Shown: positions 8,398 through 16,317 of the stretch, in pieces
How positions within the stretch are numbered: the stretch's first letter is position 1
How the letters are laid out: every line of letters begins with the position of its first letter
Assembly (NCBI GenBank): GCA_025352985.1
Contig: JANXRL010000043.1
Coordinates: forward strand, 1 to 33,053
DNA length: 33,053 bases
Source: Verrucomicrobiota bacterium
GTDB lineage: Bacteria; Verrucomicrobiota; Verrucomicrobiia; Opitutales; Opitutaceae
Reading direction: 5' to 3'
Notes under the pieces: generated by a model
What the model was told of the DNA's origin: nothing
Database searches by the model: none
The model's input: only the letters and a program-made list of their open reading frames with translations
Made by a program: the position numbers and the translations under genes

Positions 8398-9195
8398 ATG
8401 AAGCTCATCGACACCCACACCCACCTGGATGGTTTTGCGCGCGCCGGATCGCTTGACGCGGTGCTGGCGCGGGCGCGAGAGGCGGGCGTCGCCGAGATGG
8501 TTTCCATCGGCACGGAGAGCGATGACTGGATGCTGATCCGGGATCTGGCAGTAGCGCATCCGGGCGTCGTCCATTACTCGGTTGGATTGCATCCGTGTTG
8601 CGTGCGCGAGAACTGGGCTGACGAGGTGGCGCAGATCGAGGCGTTCTGGAGCGGCGCGAAAAAGCCCGTCGCTATTGGTGAGTGCGGCTTGGACCGGTTT
8701 CATCTGCCGAAGGACGACGCGGCGAAGGCGGAGCAGGTTTTAGCGTGGCAGAAGGCGGCGTTCGAGGTGCAGTTGAGCATCGCGAAGCGGCTGGAGTGTC
8801 CGTTGGTCGTGCATTCTCGCGGGGCTTTTGCGGAGTCGGTCGCGATGATCGACGCGAGCGGGCTCGATTGGACGAAGGTCGTTTTCCACTGTTTTAGCGA
8901 AGGTCCGGCGGAGATGAGCGAGCTGCTCAAACGCGGTGCCTACGGATCGGTCACCGGCGTCGTGACCTACAAAAACGCGGAGAATGTCCGGGAAGCAGCC
9001 AAGATGCAGGGACTTGCGCGGCTAATGTTGGAAACGGATGCGCCTTACCTGACGCCGGTTCCGCATCGGGGGAAGCCGAACGAACCGGCGTTCACGCGCC
9101 ATACGGCCGAGTATGCGGCGGAGTTGCTAGGAGTGAGTCTGGCCGAACTGGCCGAGACGACTACGAAGACGGCGCGGGGCTTTTTCGGAATCTGA
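8398..9195 (+). CDS. TatD family metal-dependent hydrolase (DNase)
   Basis: A 265-residue TIM-barrel hydrolase of the TatD family. Metal-binding and active-site blocks are all visible: THTHLDG near the N-terminus, [21 protein letters not shown] and [20 protein letters not shown] near the C-terminus. Family members are 3'-5' deoxyribonucleases active on single-stranded DNA and damaged ends, and some act as D-aminoacyl-tRNA deacylases; the precise substrate here is not visible. Length is normal for the family. The start lies 10 bp after the peptidase stop, suggesting co-transcription, and the gene converges on the HPr gene. Confidence 0.93.
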   Translation: MKLIDTHTHLDGFARAGSLDAVLARAREAGVAEMVSIGTESDDWMLIRDLAVAHPGVVHYSVGLHPCCVRENWADEVAQIEAFWSGAKKPVAIGECGLDRFHLPKDDAAKAEQVLAWQKAAFEVQLSIAKRLECPLVVHSRGAFAESVAMIDASGLDWTKVVFHCFSEGPAEMSELLKRGAYGSVTGVVTYKNAENVREAAKMQGLARLMLETDAPYLTPVPHRGKPNEPAFTRHTAEYAAELLGVSLAELAETTTKTARGFFGI

Positions 9196-9206
9196 CCGTC
9201 TGGGGC

Positions 9207-9506
9207 TCAGGCCTCGTCGAACTTGCGGGTGAAAAGCTGTTCCAGTTCTCCGAGCATTTGGGGGGCGTCTTCGCCGGTTGCGAGAAACTTGACCTTGGAG
9301 CCTTTGCCGGCCGCGAGCATCATCAAGCCCATGATGGACTTGCCGTTGACCTGCTCTTCGTCTTTTTCCACGAAAACATCGGCTTTAAACTTGTTGGTGA
9401 TACGCACGATCATGGCAGCCGGGCGGGCGTGGATGCCCATTTTGTTCTGAACCACCAGCTCTTTTACGTGCTGCTGGCCGGTCGCGGGAGTGTCGTTCTT
9501 GTCCAT
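9207..9506 (-). CDS. HPr family phosphocarrier protein
   Basis: A 99-residue HPr-like protein with an 11-residue N-terminal extension. The active-site His lies in GIHARPA (His26) and the regulatory Ser in [12 protein letters not shown] (Ser57); their spacing of 31 residues equals that of His15 and Ser46 in canonical HPr. The Ser block suggests it could be a target of an HPr kinase (HprK). In many non-fermenting Gram-negative bacteria, HPr belongs to an incomplete, purely regulatory phosphotransferase system. No other PTS gene is in this window, so whether it takes part in sugar transport or only in regulation cannot be decided. It is divergent from kdsB across a 75-bp gap. Confidence 0.92.
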   Translation of the reverse strand: MDKNDTPATGQQHVKELVVQNKMGIHARPAAMIVRITNKFKADVFVEKDEEQVNGKSIMGLMMLAAGKGSKVKFLATGEDAPQMLGELEQLFTRKFDEA

Positions 9507-9581
9507 TCGATTTGGTTCTTAAAGTCCGGGATGAGAGGGTTGCTTGCAACTCAAAAACCCGGAGTTCAATTTGCAGCTATC

Positions 9582-10328
9582 ATGCCCAAGATCGCGATCA
9601 TCGTTCCCTGCCGGCTCGAATCGACCCGGTTTCCACGCAAGTTGCTGCACCTGATAAAGGGCAAGCCGCTGTTACTGTGGGTTGCCGAACGCATCCGCCG
9701 CGAGGCACCCGAGTTTCCGCTTTATTTTGCGGTGGATGACGAGCTGTTGGCCGCGCCCCTGCGCGCTGCCGGGTTCGAGGCGATCCTGACGGATGTGCAG
9801 CACCAGAGCGGGACAGACCGCATCGCCGAGGCCAATCGCGTAGTGAAAGCCGACCATGTCGTCAACGTGCAGGCTGACGAACCGTTGGTGACGCGTGCGC
9901 AGATTCTCGCGTTGTCGGAGCTGATCGCGGGACCGGCGGCGATGGCGACTCTGGCCACGCCGTTCACGACGGCGGCGGATTTCACCAATCCCAATCAGGT
10001 GAAGGTGGTCTTCGCGTCGGGTGGGGGCCGGGCGCTTTATTTTTCCCGGGCACCGATTCCGTATGCCCGCGACCGGGCGGGACAGGTTGACGATGCCTGG
10101 GTGAAGGCGAATCCGTGTTTCAAGCATCTCGGGCTCTACGCCTACAAGGCGGACTTGATCGAGCGGTTCGCGAAGTTGCCGCCGGGGCGCCATGAGCAGA
10201 TCGAGAAGTTGGAGCAACTGCGCGTGATCGAGAACGGCTATGAAATCGTGTGCGGGGTGACCAACGATCCCACCATTGGCGTGGACACGATCGAAGATGC
10301 GGTGAAGTTTGGACATTGCATAGGCTAG
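9582..10328 (+). CDS. kdsB: 3-deoxy-manno-octulosonate cytidylyltransferase
   Basis: A 248-residue CMP-KDO synthetase. It activates KDO with CTP to give CMP-KDO, the donor for the inner core of lipopolysaccharide, and acts in the cytoplasm. Diagnostic blocks are present in order: [16 protein letters not shown] (nucleotide binding), [21 protein letters not shown] (metal-binding Asp), [11 protein letters not shown], and [18 protein letters not shown] chose ATG 9582 because it places the nucleotide-binding strand at the usual N-terminal position; the frame is open further upstream but lies over the HPr gene on the other strand. Its presence argues for an outer membrane with KDO-containing glycolipid. 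Confidence 0.95.
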   Translation: MPKIAIIVPCRLESTRFPRKLLHLIKGKPLLLWVAERIRREAPEFPLYFAVDDELLAAPLRAAGFEAILTDVQHQSGTDRIAEANRVVKADHVVNVQADEPLVTRAQILALSELIAGPAAMATLATPFTTAADFTNPNQVKVVFASGGGRALYFSRAPIPYARDRAGQVDDAWVKANPCFKHLGLYAYKADLIERFAKLPPGRHEQIEKLEQLRVIENGYEIVCGVTNDPTIGVDTIEDAVKFGHCIG

Positions 10329-10370
10329 TGCTGGCGTTTCGTTTTAATACCTACCCCCCTTTTTTACCCT

Positions 10371-11558
10371 ATGATTTCTCTTTCTTATTGGCTTAGGTTT
10401 TGTGCGGTCGCTTCGCTGGCGTGTAGCGTCCTCGGTTTCGCGTCCACGGGGTCCCCGTTTTACGGGGATGCGCCCGACCGGCATCACCCTTGGGCGGTGC
10501 ACGACCAGAACCGGCCGCAGCCGGCCGTCGTCACGCCCGGCACGTTCAGCTCGGCGGAGCAGCCGGGAAAGCCTCCGTCCGACGCCGTCGTGCTTTTCGA
10601 CGGCACGCAGGACTCACTGGCCAACTGGCTTTCGGACAAAAAAGAGGGTGAACCCACCAAATGGGTTATCAGGGATGGCGCGATGGAGTGTGTGCCTAAA
10701 TCGGGTTATGTGCGCACCAGACAGGCGATCGGCGACTGTCAGTTGCACATCGAGTGGGCGGCTCCGGTGAAGCCACAAGGCGACAGTCAGGGGCGGGGCA
10801 ACAGCGGCATTTTCCTGATGGGAATTTTGGAGGTTCAGGTTTTGGACAACTACAACAACCCGACCTACGCAGACGGGTTCGCCTGCTCGGTCTATAGCGT
10901 CAATCCACCGATGGTCAACGCGCTGCGGCCGCCCGGCGAGTTTCAGGTGGTTGACATCGTTTTCCGCCGTCCGCTCTACCGCGAGGGCCAGGCGGTTGAT
11001 CCCGGTTACGTCACCGTTTTTTGCAATGGCGTGCTGGTGCAGGACCACACTGCGCTTGAAGGCCAGAACGGCCATATGAAGCGCTCCGTGCCCGGACCTT
11101 TCCCGGACAAGGCGCCGCTCAAGCTTCAGGATCATGGCAATCCGGTCCGCTACCGGAATATCTGGTATCGCGAGTTGCCGCCACGCGCGGCCGAGGGCGG
11201 CACCGACGGTTTGCTTTCGGAAGAAGCAACGATGGCGAAGCGCAGGGAAATCGCCGCCTCGATCCGCGCCGACGCGGCCAAGATGGATGCCAAGACCACC
11301 GCCGCGATGCTCCGCCTTGCCGAGTCGCTGGTTTACGAGCAGGACGCCGTGACTCTTGAGCAGGTGAAAGTCTGGCAAACCCAGTTTGTCGCGGGACTCA
11401 CGCCCCTCGCTCCGGCTGAACTCAAGGCGAAGGAAGCTGAAGTGAAGTCGGTGTTTAGGGCGTTCCGTTTTCTCGTGAAGTTTAAAATCATCCCGGCCGA
11501 TTTTGGCGCGCAAGAGGCATTTGACAATCTGGTCAAGATTCAGGGTTGGGAGAAGTAA
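10371..11558 (+). CDS. Exported DUF1080 (3-keto-disaccharide hydrolase) family protein
   Basis: A 395-residue exported protein with a signal peptide (about residues 1-24), a short linker, and a DUF1080/PF06439 jellyroll domain over about residues 70-270. Typical markers are VVLFDGTQDSLANW, GRGNSGIFLMG, LEVQVLDNYNNPTYADG and the C-terminal strand RYRNIWYRELP. DUF1080 proteins are lectin-like beta-sandwich enzymes; members cleave 3-keto-disaccharides/glycosides by elimination-type chemistry. The last 120 residues are an Ala/Lys-rich helical extension of unknown role. It starts a run of three exported-protein genes (31-bp and 14-bp gaps). The 15 bases before the ATG are pyrimidine-rich, with no Shine-Dalgarno. 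Confidence 0.88.
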   Translation: MISLSYWLRFCAVASLACSVLGFASTGSPFYGDAPDRHHPWAVHDQNRPQPAVVTPGTFSSAEQPGKPPSDAVVLFDGTQDSLANWLSDKKEGEPTKWVIRDGAMECVPKSGYVRTRQAIGDCQLHIEWAAPVKPQGDSQGRGNSGIFLMGILEVQVLDNYNNPTYADGFACSVYSVNPPMVNALRPPGEFQVVDIVFRRPLYREGQAVDPGYVTVFCNGVLVQDHTALEGQNGHMKRSVPGPFPDKAPLKLQDHGNPVRYRNIWYRELPPRAAEGGTDGLLSEEATMAKRREIAASIRADAAKMDAKTTAAMLRLAESLVYEQDAVTLEQVKVWQTQFVAGLTPLAPAELKAKEAEVKSVFRAFRFLVKFKIIPADFGAQEAFDNLVKIQGWEK

Positions 11559-11589
11559 TCCGGCTCGTTCAACAACACCATTTCCACCG

Positions 11590-12936
11590 ATGCCCACCTC
11601 AAACTATTCCGTCTCTCGCCGTCATTTTATCCGGGATGCGTCGCTGGCCGCTTTTGCGGTGGCCTGCGCGCCCGTCTGGGCGCAGATCGCCCCGCAGGAC
11701 TGCTTCAAGAATCTGGTCGCGAAGGATAGGAAACTCCGGCTCGCCTGCATCGGGCTTGGCGGGAAGGGGCAGAGCGACGTGATGAACTCGTCCAGCGAGG
11801 ACATCGTCGCCTTGTGCGACGTGGACTTCGCGCGCGGCGCGAAGATTTTCAACCAGTTCCCCGATGCCGCCCGCTATCGGGACTACCGTCAGATGCTGGC
11901 GGAAATGGGTGACAAGATCGATGCGGTCACGATTTCGACGCCGGACCATACGCATTTTCCCGCCGCCCTGATGGCGATCGAGATGGGCAAGCACGTTTAC
12001 ATTCAAAAGCCGCTCACCCATACGATCGGTGAGGCGCGCGCGTTGAAGGCGGCTGCGGTCAAGGCGAGGGTGGTCACTCAAATGGGCAATCAAGGCCATG
12101 CGAATGTAGGCACGCGCATGCTGAAAGAATGGGTCGAGGCGGACGTGATCGGGGCCGTGCGAGAAGTCCATGCATGGACTGACCGGCCGATCTGGCCGCA
12201 GGGCGTCGTGCTGCCGGAGACGGCGATCGTGCCGCCCACGATGGATTGGGATCTCTGGCTGGGGTGCGGGCCGGTGCATGACTACAGTCCGAAACTGGCA
12301 CCGTTCAAGTGGCGCGGATTTTGGGATTATGGCTGCGGCGCGCTCGGCGACATGGGCTGCCACTTGTTGGACGCCCCTTTTTGGGCGCTGAATCTCCGGG
12401 GCCCGGTCAAGGTGTCGGCGGAGTCCGAGGGCAACACCGAGACGAGCTGCCCCAAGTGGTCGATCGTGACATGGGAATTTCCCGCACGCGGCGCTCTGCC
12501 GCCGGTGAAGATCAAGTGGTTTGACGGGGGCAAGAGGCCTCCGTTGCCGCAGGAGATGGGCAAGGACGAGCCGCTCGGCAAGGGCGGCGTCATCTATCTC
12601 GGCGACAAGGGAACGATCCTGAATGAGGATGATTATGGAGCGTCACCCCGGCTCATCCCCGAGGCAAAGCTGCGGGCGTTTACGAATCGTCCGCCCAAGA
12701 CCATCCCGCGCGTGCCCAAGGCTGATCCGCATATGGAGTGGATCAACGGCTGCAAGGGCGGTCCTGTTCCCGGCTCCAACATCGTCGATCACTCCGCCGA
12801 CCTGACGGAGATGGTGTCGCTGGGAAATCTGGCCATCCGCATGGGCAAGCCCATCCAGTGGGATCCGGTGAAAGGCGAGTGCGTCGGCATGCCCGAGGCG
12901 AATCGTTTCATCCACAAAAATTATCGGCTGTTCTGA
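11590..12936 (+). CDS. Tat-exported Gfo/Idh/MocA family oxidoreductase
   Basis: A 448-residue NAD(P)-dependent oxidoreductase with a twin-arginine signal (SRRHFIRDASLAAFAVACA), so it is expected to fold with its cofactor in the cytoplasm and be exported to the periplasm. The Rossmann motif is CIGLGGKG (GxGxxG, about residues 55-60). The catalytic lysine lies in YIQKPLTH, and the conserved GDMGCHLLD block is present. The family oxidises or reduces sugars and cyclitols; exported members in Planctomycetes and Verrucomicrobia are numerous and mostly uncharacterised. It sits between a DUF1080 hydrolase and a TIM-barrel lipoprotein, which fits a role in sugar keto chemistry. ATG 11590 is chosen because it begins the Tat signal; the frame extends upstream over the preceding gene. 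Confidence 0.9.
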   Translation: MPTSNYSVSRRHFIRDASLAAFAVACAPVWAQIAPQDCFKNLVAKDRKLRLACIGLGGKGQSDVMNSSSEDIVALCDVDFARGAKIFNQFPDAARYRDYRQMLAEMGDKIDAVTISTPDHTHFPAALMAIEMGKHVYIQKPLTHTIGEARALKAAAVKARVVTQMGNQGHANVGTRMLKEWVEADVIGAVREVHAWTDRPIWPQGVVLPETAIVPPTMDWDLWLGCGPVHDYSPKLAPFKWRGFWDYGCGALGDMGCHLLDAPFWALNLRGPVKVSAESEGNTETSCPKWSIVTWEFPARGALPPVKIKWFDGGKRPPLPQEMGKDEPLGKGGVIYLGDKGTILNEDDYGASPRLIPEAKLRAFTNRPPKTIPRVPKADPHMEWINGCKGGPVPGSNIVDHSADLTEMVSLGNLAIRMGKPIQWDPVKGECVGMPEANRFIHKNYRLF

Positions 12937-12950
12937 TCCCGTTATCCCTC

Positions 12951-13961
12951 ATGAAGTCGTTTTCAACAATCAGTTTTATCGTCGCCGCCCTGCTTGCCGT
13001 TGCTGGCTGCCGGAGCGTGCCGCCGTCGTCAGCCGAAGTCATGCCGCGACTCGGGTTGCAGGCTTGGACCTTCCGCAGCCTGACTTTTACCGAGACTTTG
13101 AAGACCGCAAACCGGCTGGGTATTCATTATTTGCAGGCCTATCCCGGGCAAAAACTGGGCGGTGATCTTGCGGGGAATTTTCACCACACGATGGATGCTG
13201 CGACGCAGGCCAAGGTGCTGGCGCTGCTCAAGAGCGAGGACGTGAAGCTCGTCAGTTATGGCGTGGTTGGCGCGCGCGATGCGGCCGAGTGGCGGCAGCT
13301 TTTCGTTTTCGCGCAGGCCATGGGTATGGACAGCATCGCGACCGAGCCGAAGCAGGAGACGCTGGCCGTGATCGATCCGCTCTCGCGGGAGTTCGGCATC
13401 GCGATCTCGCTGCATAACCATCCGACGCCCTCTATCTACGCTAACCTCGACACCGCGTTGGCGGCGATCAAGCCATTTGGTCTGAACGTGGGGCTCTGTG
13501 CCGACACGGGACATTGGGCGCGCTCCGGTTACGACCCGGTTGCAAACCTTCACCGTGCCGAGGGACATATTGTGTCGGTGCATTTCAAGGACCTGAACGA
13601 GGTGAACGTGAAGGGTGCCCACGATGTGCCGTGGGGCACGGGTGCTTCGAACGCGGCGGGGCAGCTGGCGGAGTTGCGGCGGCAGCATTTCAGCGGAGTC
13701 GTGCTGGTGGAATACGAATACAACACCGCCGATCTCGAAAAGAACGTGGGTTTGAGCGTCGAGTATTTCAACCGCGCCATGGCCGCGCCGCTGGTCGATC
13801 TTTTGCAGGGAAAAGTGATCCCGCCTGATTACACGCGGACGCCGAAAAAGCTTTGGGCGGATGGGCGGGGCAAGGATTCTTTGCGCTGGCCTGTCGCGCC
13901 GCCGCCTGCGCCGATGGTGCCAGTCCCGACAATCGCTGCTCCGGCCGCAGCTGCTCCGTGA
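12951..13961 (+). CDS. Lipoprotein with xylose isomerase-like TIM barrel
   Basis: A 336-residue protein with a lipoprotein signal: a hydrophobic helix ending in the lipobox AVAGC (Cys at about residue 20). The body is a sugar phosphate isomerase/epimerase (AP endonuclease 2-like) TIM barrel, with LGLQAWTFRSLTF at the start and the metal-site blocks IATEPKQE, SLHNHP, LCADTGHWARSG, VHFKDL and VLVEYEYN. The C-terminal 25 residues are Pro/Ala-rich low complexity. Members of this family are isomerases, epimerases or dehydratases of sugars and keto-sugars; an outer- or inner-membrane-anchored version is unusual. It is the third gene of the set, 14 bp after the Gfo/Idh gene, and converges with apbE. 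Confidence 0.87.
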   Translation: MKSFSTISFIVAALLAVAGCRSVPPSSAEVMPRLGLQAWTFRSLTFTETLKTANRLGIHYLQAYPGQKLGGDLAGNFHHTMDAATQAKVLALLKSEDVKLVSYGVVGARDAAEWRQLFVFAQAMGMDSIATEPKQETLAVIDPLSREFGIAISLHNHPTPSIYANLDTALAAIKPFGLNVGLCADTGHWARSGYDPVANLHRAEGHIVSVHFKDLNEVNVKGAHDVPWGTGASNAAGQLAELRRQHFSGVVLVEYEYNTADLEKNVGLSVEYFNRAMAAPLVDLLQGKVIPPDYTRTPKKLWADGRGKDSLRWPVAPPPAPMVPVPTIAAPAAAAP

Positions 13962-13971
13962 CGCGGCGGAG

Positions 13972-14814
13972 TTATTTAGCGGAATGATAGACTGGCGAGG
14001 GAAACGCGGAGAAGCACTCGATCGCTTCAGGGCGTTCCTCGCTGGCGAGCAAGGCGCCACCGGTGTCCGGTCGGCGTTCGCACACGGCGGTAATTTCGTC
14101 GCGTTCGAGCAGCATCCACGCGGTCGAGAGCGCGTCGGCGGCGGCCGCTGATCCGGCGCAGGCCCAGGTGCGCGTGTAACGATGGGAAGGTTTGCCGCTG
14201 CGCGGGTCGAGGATGTGCGCACCTTTGACGGATGCGCCGGAGGCACCGATGGCTGCGTTGGCGATCCAGATGCTCTGGCGCTTGGTGAGCGTGAGCTCCC
14301 AGTCCGCGCCGTCTGCGGGGCCGTCGAGTGTGAGCAGGCTGCTGCCGCCCGCGACGAGCAGCGCGCGGGGCAGTTCCCATTCGCGCAGGAGCGCGGCGAC
14401 GAGATCGAGGGCGAAGCCTTTACCAATCGCCCCGAGGTCGAGTTGGACGGGACCGCCTTCGCATTGCACGATGCGTTCCTCTGGAAACAACACGAGCCGT
14501 CCCGACTGCCCGAGCGCCGGATCGAACGCGCCGCCGGTTTCCGCGTGCAGATCGAGGGCCAGGCGGAGGCAGGCGAAGGTCTCCGCGCTCAAGCGCAGGT
14601 GCTCGCCCGGCGCGAGCCGGCCGATTTGCGAGATCTCACTTTCCTCACGGTAGCGGCTGAGCAAAGCCTCCACGCGATCAACCAGCGCGAAGGCTTCGAC
14701 CGCCGCTTGCCCCGCGTAGGCTGCGTCGTCGGTCGCCAGATGCAGCTCGAACCAAGTCGCCATCGCGTCGTGACGATGGCGGCTGATGGCTGGATTGGGG
14801 CGACCGGCGGACAC
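13972..14814 (-). CDS. apbE: FAD:protein FMN transferase (ApbE family)
   Basis: A 280-residue ApbE-family flavin transferase, which attaches FMN covalently to a Thr/Ser in membrane or periplasmic redox proteins, using FAD as donor. Visible landmarks are AMATWFELHL near the N-terminus, ETGGAFDPALG, the binding block QLDLGAIGKGFALD, the SGAS region and the magnesium site AHILDPRSGKPS. The start is the GTG at 14814; an in-frame stop lies two codons upstream, so there is no room for the signal or lipobox that many ApbE proteins carry, and the protein appears cytoplasmic or very short at the N-terminus. It is last in the long minus-strand gene run, 104 bp after the MFS gene. No obvious flavinylated partner with a DxxxSGAT-type motif is nearby. 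Confidence 0.88.
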   Translation of the reverse strand: MSAGRPNPAISRHRHDAMATWFELHLATDDAAYAGQAAVEAFALVDRVEALLSRYREESEISQIGRLAPGEHLRLSAETFACLRLALDLHAETGGAFDPALGQSGRLVLFPEERIVQCEGGPVQLDLGAIGKGFALDLVAALLREWELPRALLVAGGSSLLTLDGPADGADWELTLTKRQSIWIANAAIGASGASVKGAHILDPRSGKPSHRYTRTWACAGSAAAADALSTAWMLLERDEITAVCERRPDTGGALLASEERPEAIECFSAFPSPVYHSAK

Positions 14815-14918
14815 GGAGGGCTACGGCGTTTGGTTTGGCGGCGACGGGCGCAGGCGGGCTTGCGGGTTTGCAGCCGCCGATGCCCGAGACAGCGGGTGAG
14901 TTGATTTCACAGCGCGAT

Positions 14919-16139
14919 TTAAGCGCGAGTGGCGGCGCGGCGCGGGCGTAGGAAGAACAAGAGGCCGAAAATGACGGAGAGGACCAGCGGCAGCACGGCC
15001 ACCCGGCCAAGGGCTTCGAGGCCGGCGGCGGCCTGGATGGCGGCGAGGGCATCGGCGGCGGGCGCGGCACCTTCGGGGGTGCGGGCGGCGATGCCTTGGT
15101 CATACCATTTGCCGATGATGGGGAGCACGAAGCTGACGGAGAGCATGCCCGCACCACCGATGATGGCCATGCCGAGGGCGCCGGTCTTGGGGAAGTTTTC
15201 CGCGACGTAGCCGACCATGGTAGGCCAGAAGAAGCAGACGCCGAAGGCGAAGATGGCGGCGGCGGCGAAGAGCATGTTGCCGCTGGCGTGGCTCATGGCG
15301 TAGAGGCCGAGAGTGGAGAGAACGGCGCTCATAACCAACATCCCGGCCGGGGAGAGCTTGTGGACGAAGGGACCGGCGAACATACGGCCGACGGCCATGA
15401 TGCCGTTGATCCAGACCAGCACGAGGATGCCGGCGACGCCCGCGTGGGAAAGAATGTTGGGGATCCATTGGCCGGAGCCAAGCTCGGTGGCGGCGGTGAG
15501 GAGCATGCAGCCGACCATGAGGAGAAAGGCAGGGGCGATGCAGGCGGCGAACATGGAGCTGGTGGATTCGCCGCGTTGGACGCGCTCCGTCTGGGGAAGG
15601 GATTGGCCAAAGAAGAGGAAGCCGTAGGCAATGGCGGGAAGAAGCATGGTGGCGAACTGGGCCTGCCAGCCCAGGCCGAGCTTGCCGAAGAAGAAGGCGA
15701 GCAGACCACCGATGACGATGCCGCCGGGGAACCAGACGTGGAAGTGGTTGAGTTTCGTGGTCTGATCCTTGGGGTAAAGGGTGGCGACGAGGGGATTGCA
15801 CGCGGCCTCGACGGAGCCGTTGGCGATGCCGAAGAGGAGAGTGCCGGTGAAGAGACTCCAGAAATCCCAGGCGAAGATGGTGAGGAGGACGCCGGCGATG
15901 TGGCCGAAGAAAGCGATGCCGAGGATGCGTTTGAAACCAAGCGAGTCCACTAGGGGACCGCCGAACACCATGGCGAGGGTGAAGCCCCAGAAGGCGGTGC
16001 CATTGACCCAGCCGACTTGCTCGTTGGTGAGGTTGAACTGGGTCATCCAGTCACCGGTGGCACCGCCACGGAGGGCGAAGCTCATGGCGGTGACAATCAA
16101 GGCGAAGCAACTGGCGGTGAACAGGCGGTCGGGTTTCAT
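14919..16139 (-). CDS. MFS sugar transporter
   Basis: A 406-residue, twelve-helix major facilitator. The pattern resembles the fucose/galactose porter (FHS) branch: the first helices carry GWVNGTAFWGFTLAMVFGG, followed by IANGSVEAACNPLVATLYP and NHFHVWFPGGIVIGG. Later helices are rich in Gly, Ala and Phe (IFAFGVCFFWPTMVGYVAEN). FHS porters import monosaccharides with protons, so uptake of a sugar or a keto-sugar product is the likely role; substrate is inference. Its ATG overlaps the stop of a 59-codon ORF by 4 bp, and the ApbE gene follows after 104 bp. The clear neighbouring gene run suggests it is co-expressed with the Gfo/Idh enzymes. Confidence 0.88.
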   Translation of the reverse strand: MKPDRLFTASCFALIVTAMSFALRGGATGDWMTQFNLTNEQVGWVNGTAFWGFTLAMVFGGPLVDSLGFKRILGIAFFGHIAGVLLTIFAWDFWSLFTGTLLFGIANGSVEAACNPLVATLYPKDQTTKLNHFHVWFPGGIVIGGLLAFFFGKLGLGWQAQFATMLLPAIAYGFLFFGQSLPQTERVQRGESTSSMFAACIAPAFLLMVGCMLLTAATELGSGQWIPNILSHAGVAGILVLVWINGIMAVGRMFAGPFVHKLSPAGMLVMSAVLSTLGLYAMSHASGNMLFAAAAIFAFGVCFFWPTMVGYVAENFPKTGALGMAIIGGAGMLSVSFVLPIIGKWYDQGIAARTPEGAAPAADALAAIQAAAGLEALGRVAVLPLVLSVIFGLLFFLRPRRAATRA

Positions 16140-16315
16140 AGTTTAGGGTGGGTGGAAAAAGAGATGTCGTTAAAAACAATGAGTTCTGCGCCGGGGGAAG
16201 GCGGAGCGATGAGCACGCTGAGGCCGGGCGAGGCGGAGAACAACTCTGAGAGTTCATCGGGCGAAAGAATCATGGCCTCGTGACGGTGGGCGTGGACTGG
16301 GACGGCGGTGGACAT
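16136..16315 (-). CDS. Small ORF (59 codons) between Agl23-like and MFS genes
   Basis: A 59-residue frame, unrecognised. Its ATG lies 2 bp after the stop of the upstream membrane protein gene, and its TGA overlaps the ATG of the MFS gene (ATGA), so it fills the gap exactly. Many third positions are C or G, as in neighbouring genes. The N-terminus is His-rich (VHAHRHEAM), followed by a helix-like LSPDELSELF and a strand-like AELIVFNDISF. An internal ATG would give a shorter form. The AT-richer 3' part could instead be the leader or promoter of the MFS gene, so the coding status is not certain. Confidence 0.45.
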   Translation of the reverse strand: MSTAVPVHAHRHEAMILSPDELSELFSASPGLSVLIAPPSPGAELIVFNDISFSTHPKL

Positions 16316-16317
16316 GG

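Noticed and set aside
13029-14426. A 465-codon open frame on the minus strand
   Set aside because: It overlaps the TIM-barrel lipoprotein and apbE genes and is Arg/Ser/His-rich without any domain; both overlapped genes are firmly identified.
14815-14918. Possible gene or promoter between the MFS and apbE genes
   Set aside because: The gap has an in-frame stop just before the apbE GTG, no coding look and no clear promoter hexamers.
15096-15953. A 285-codon Gly/Glu-rich plus-strand frame
   Set aside because: Opposite the MFS gene; composition is that of the antisense of hydrophobic codons.
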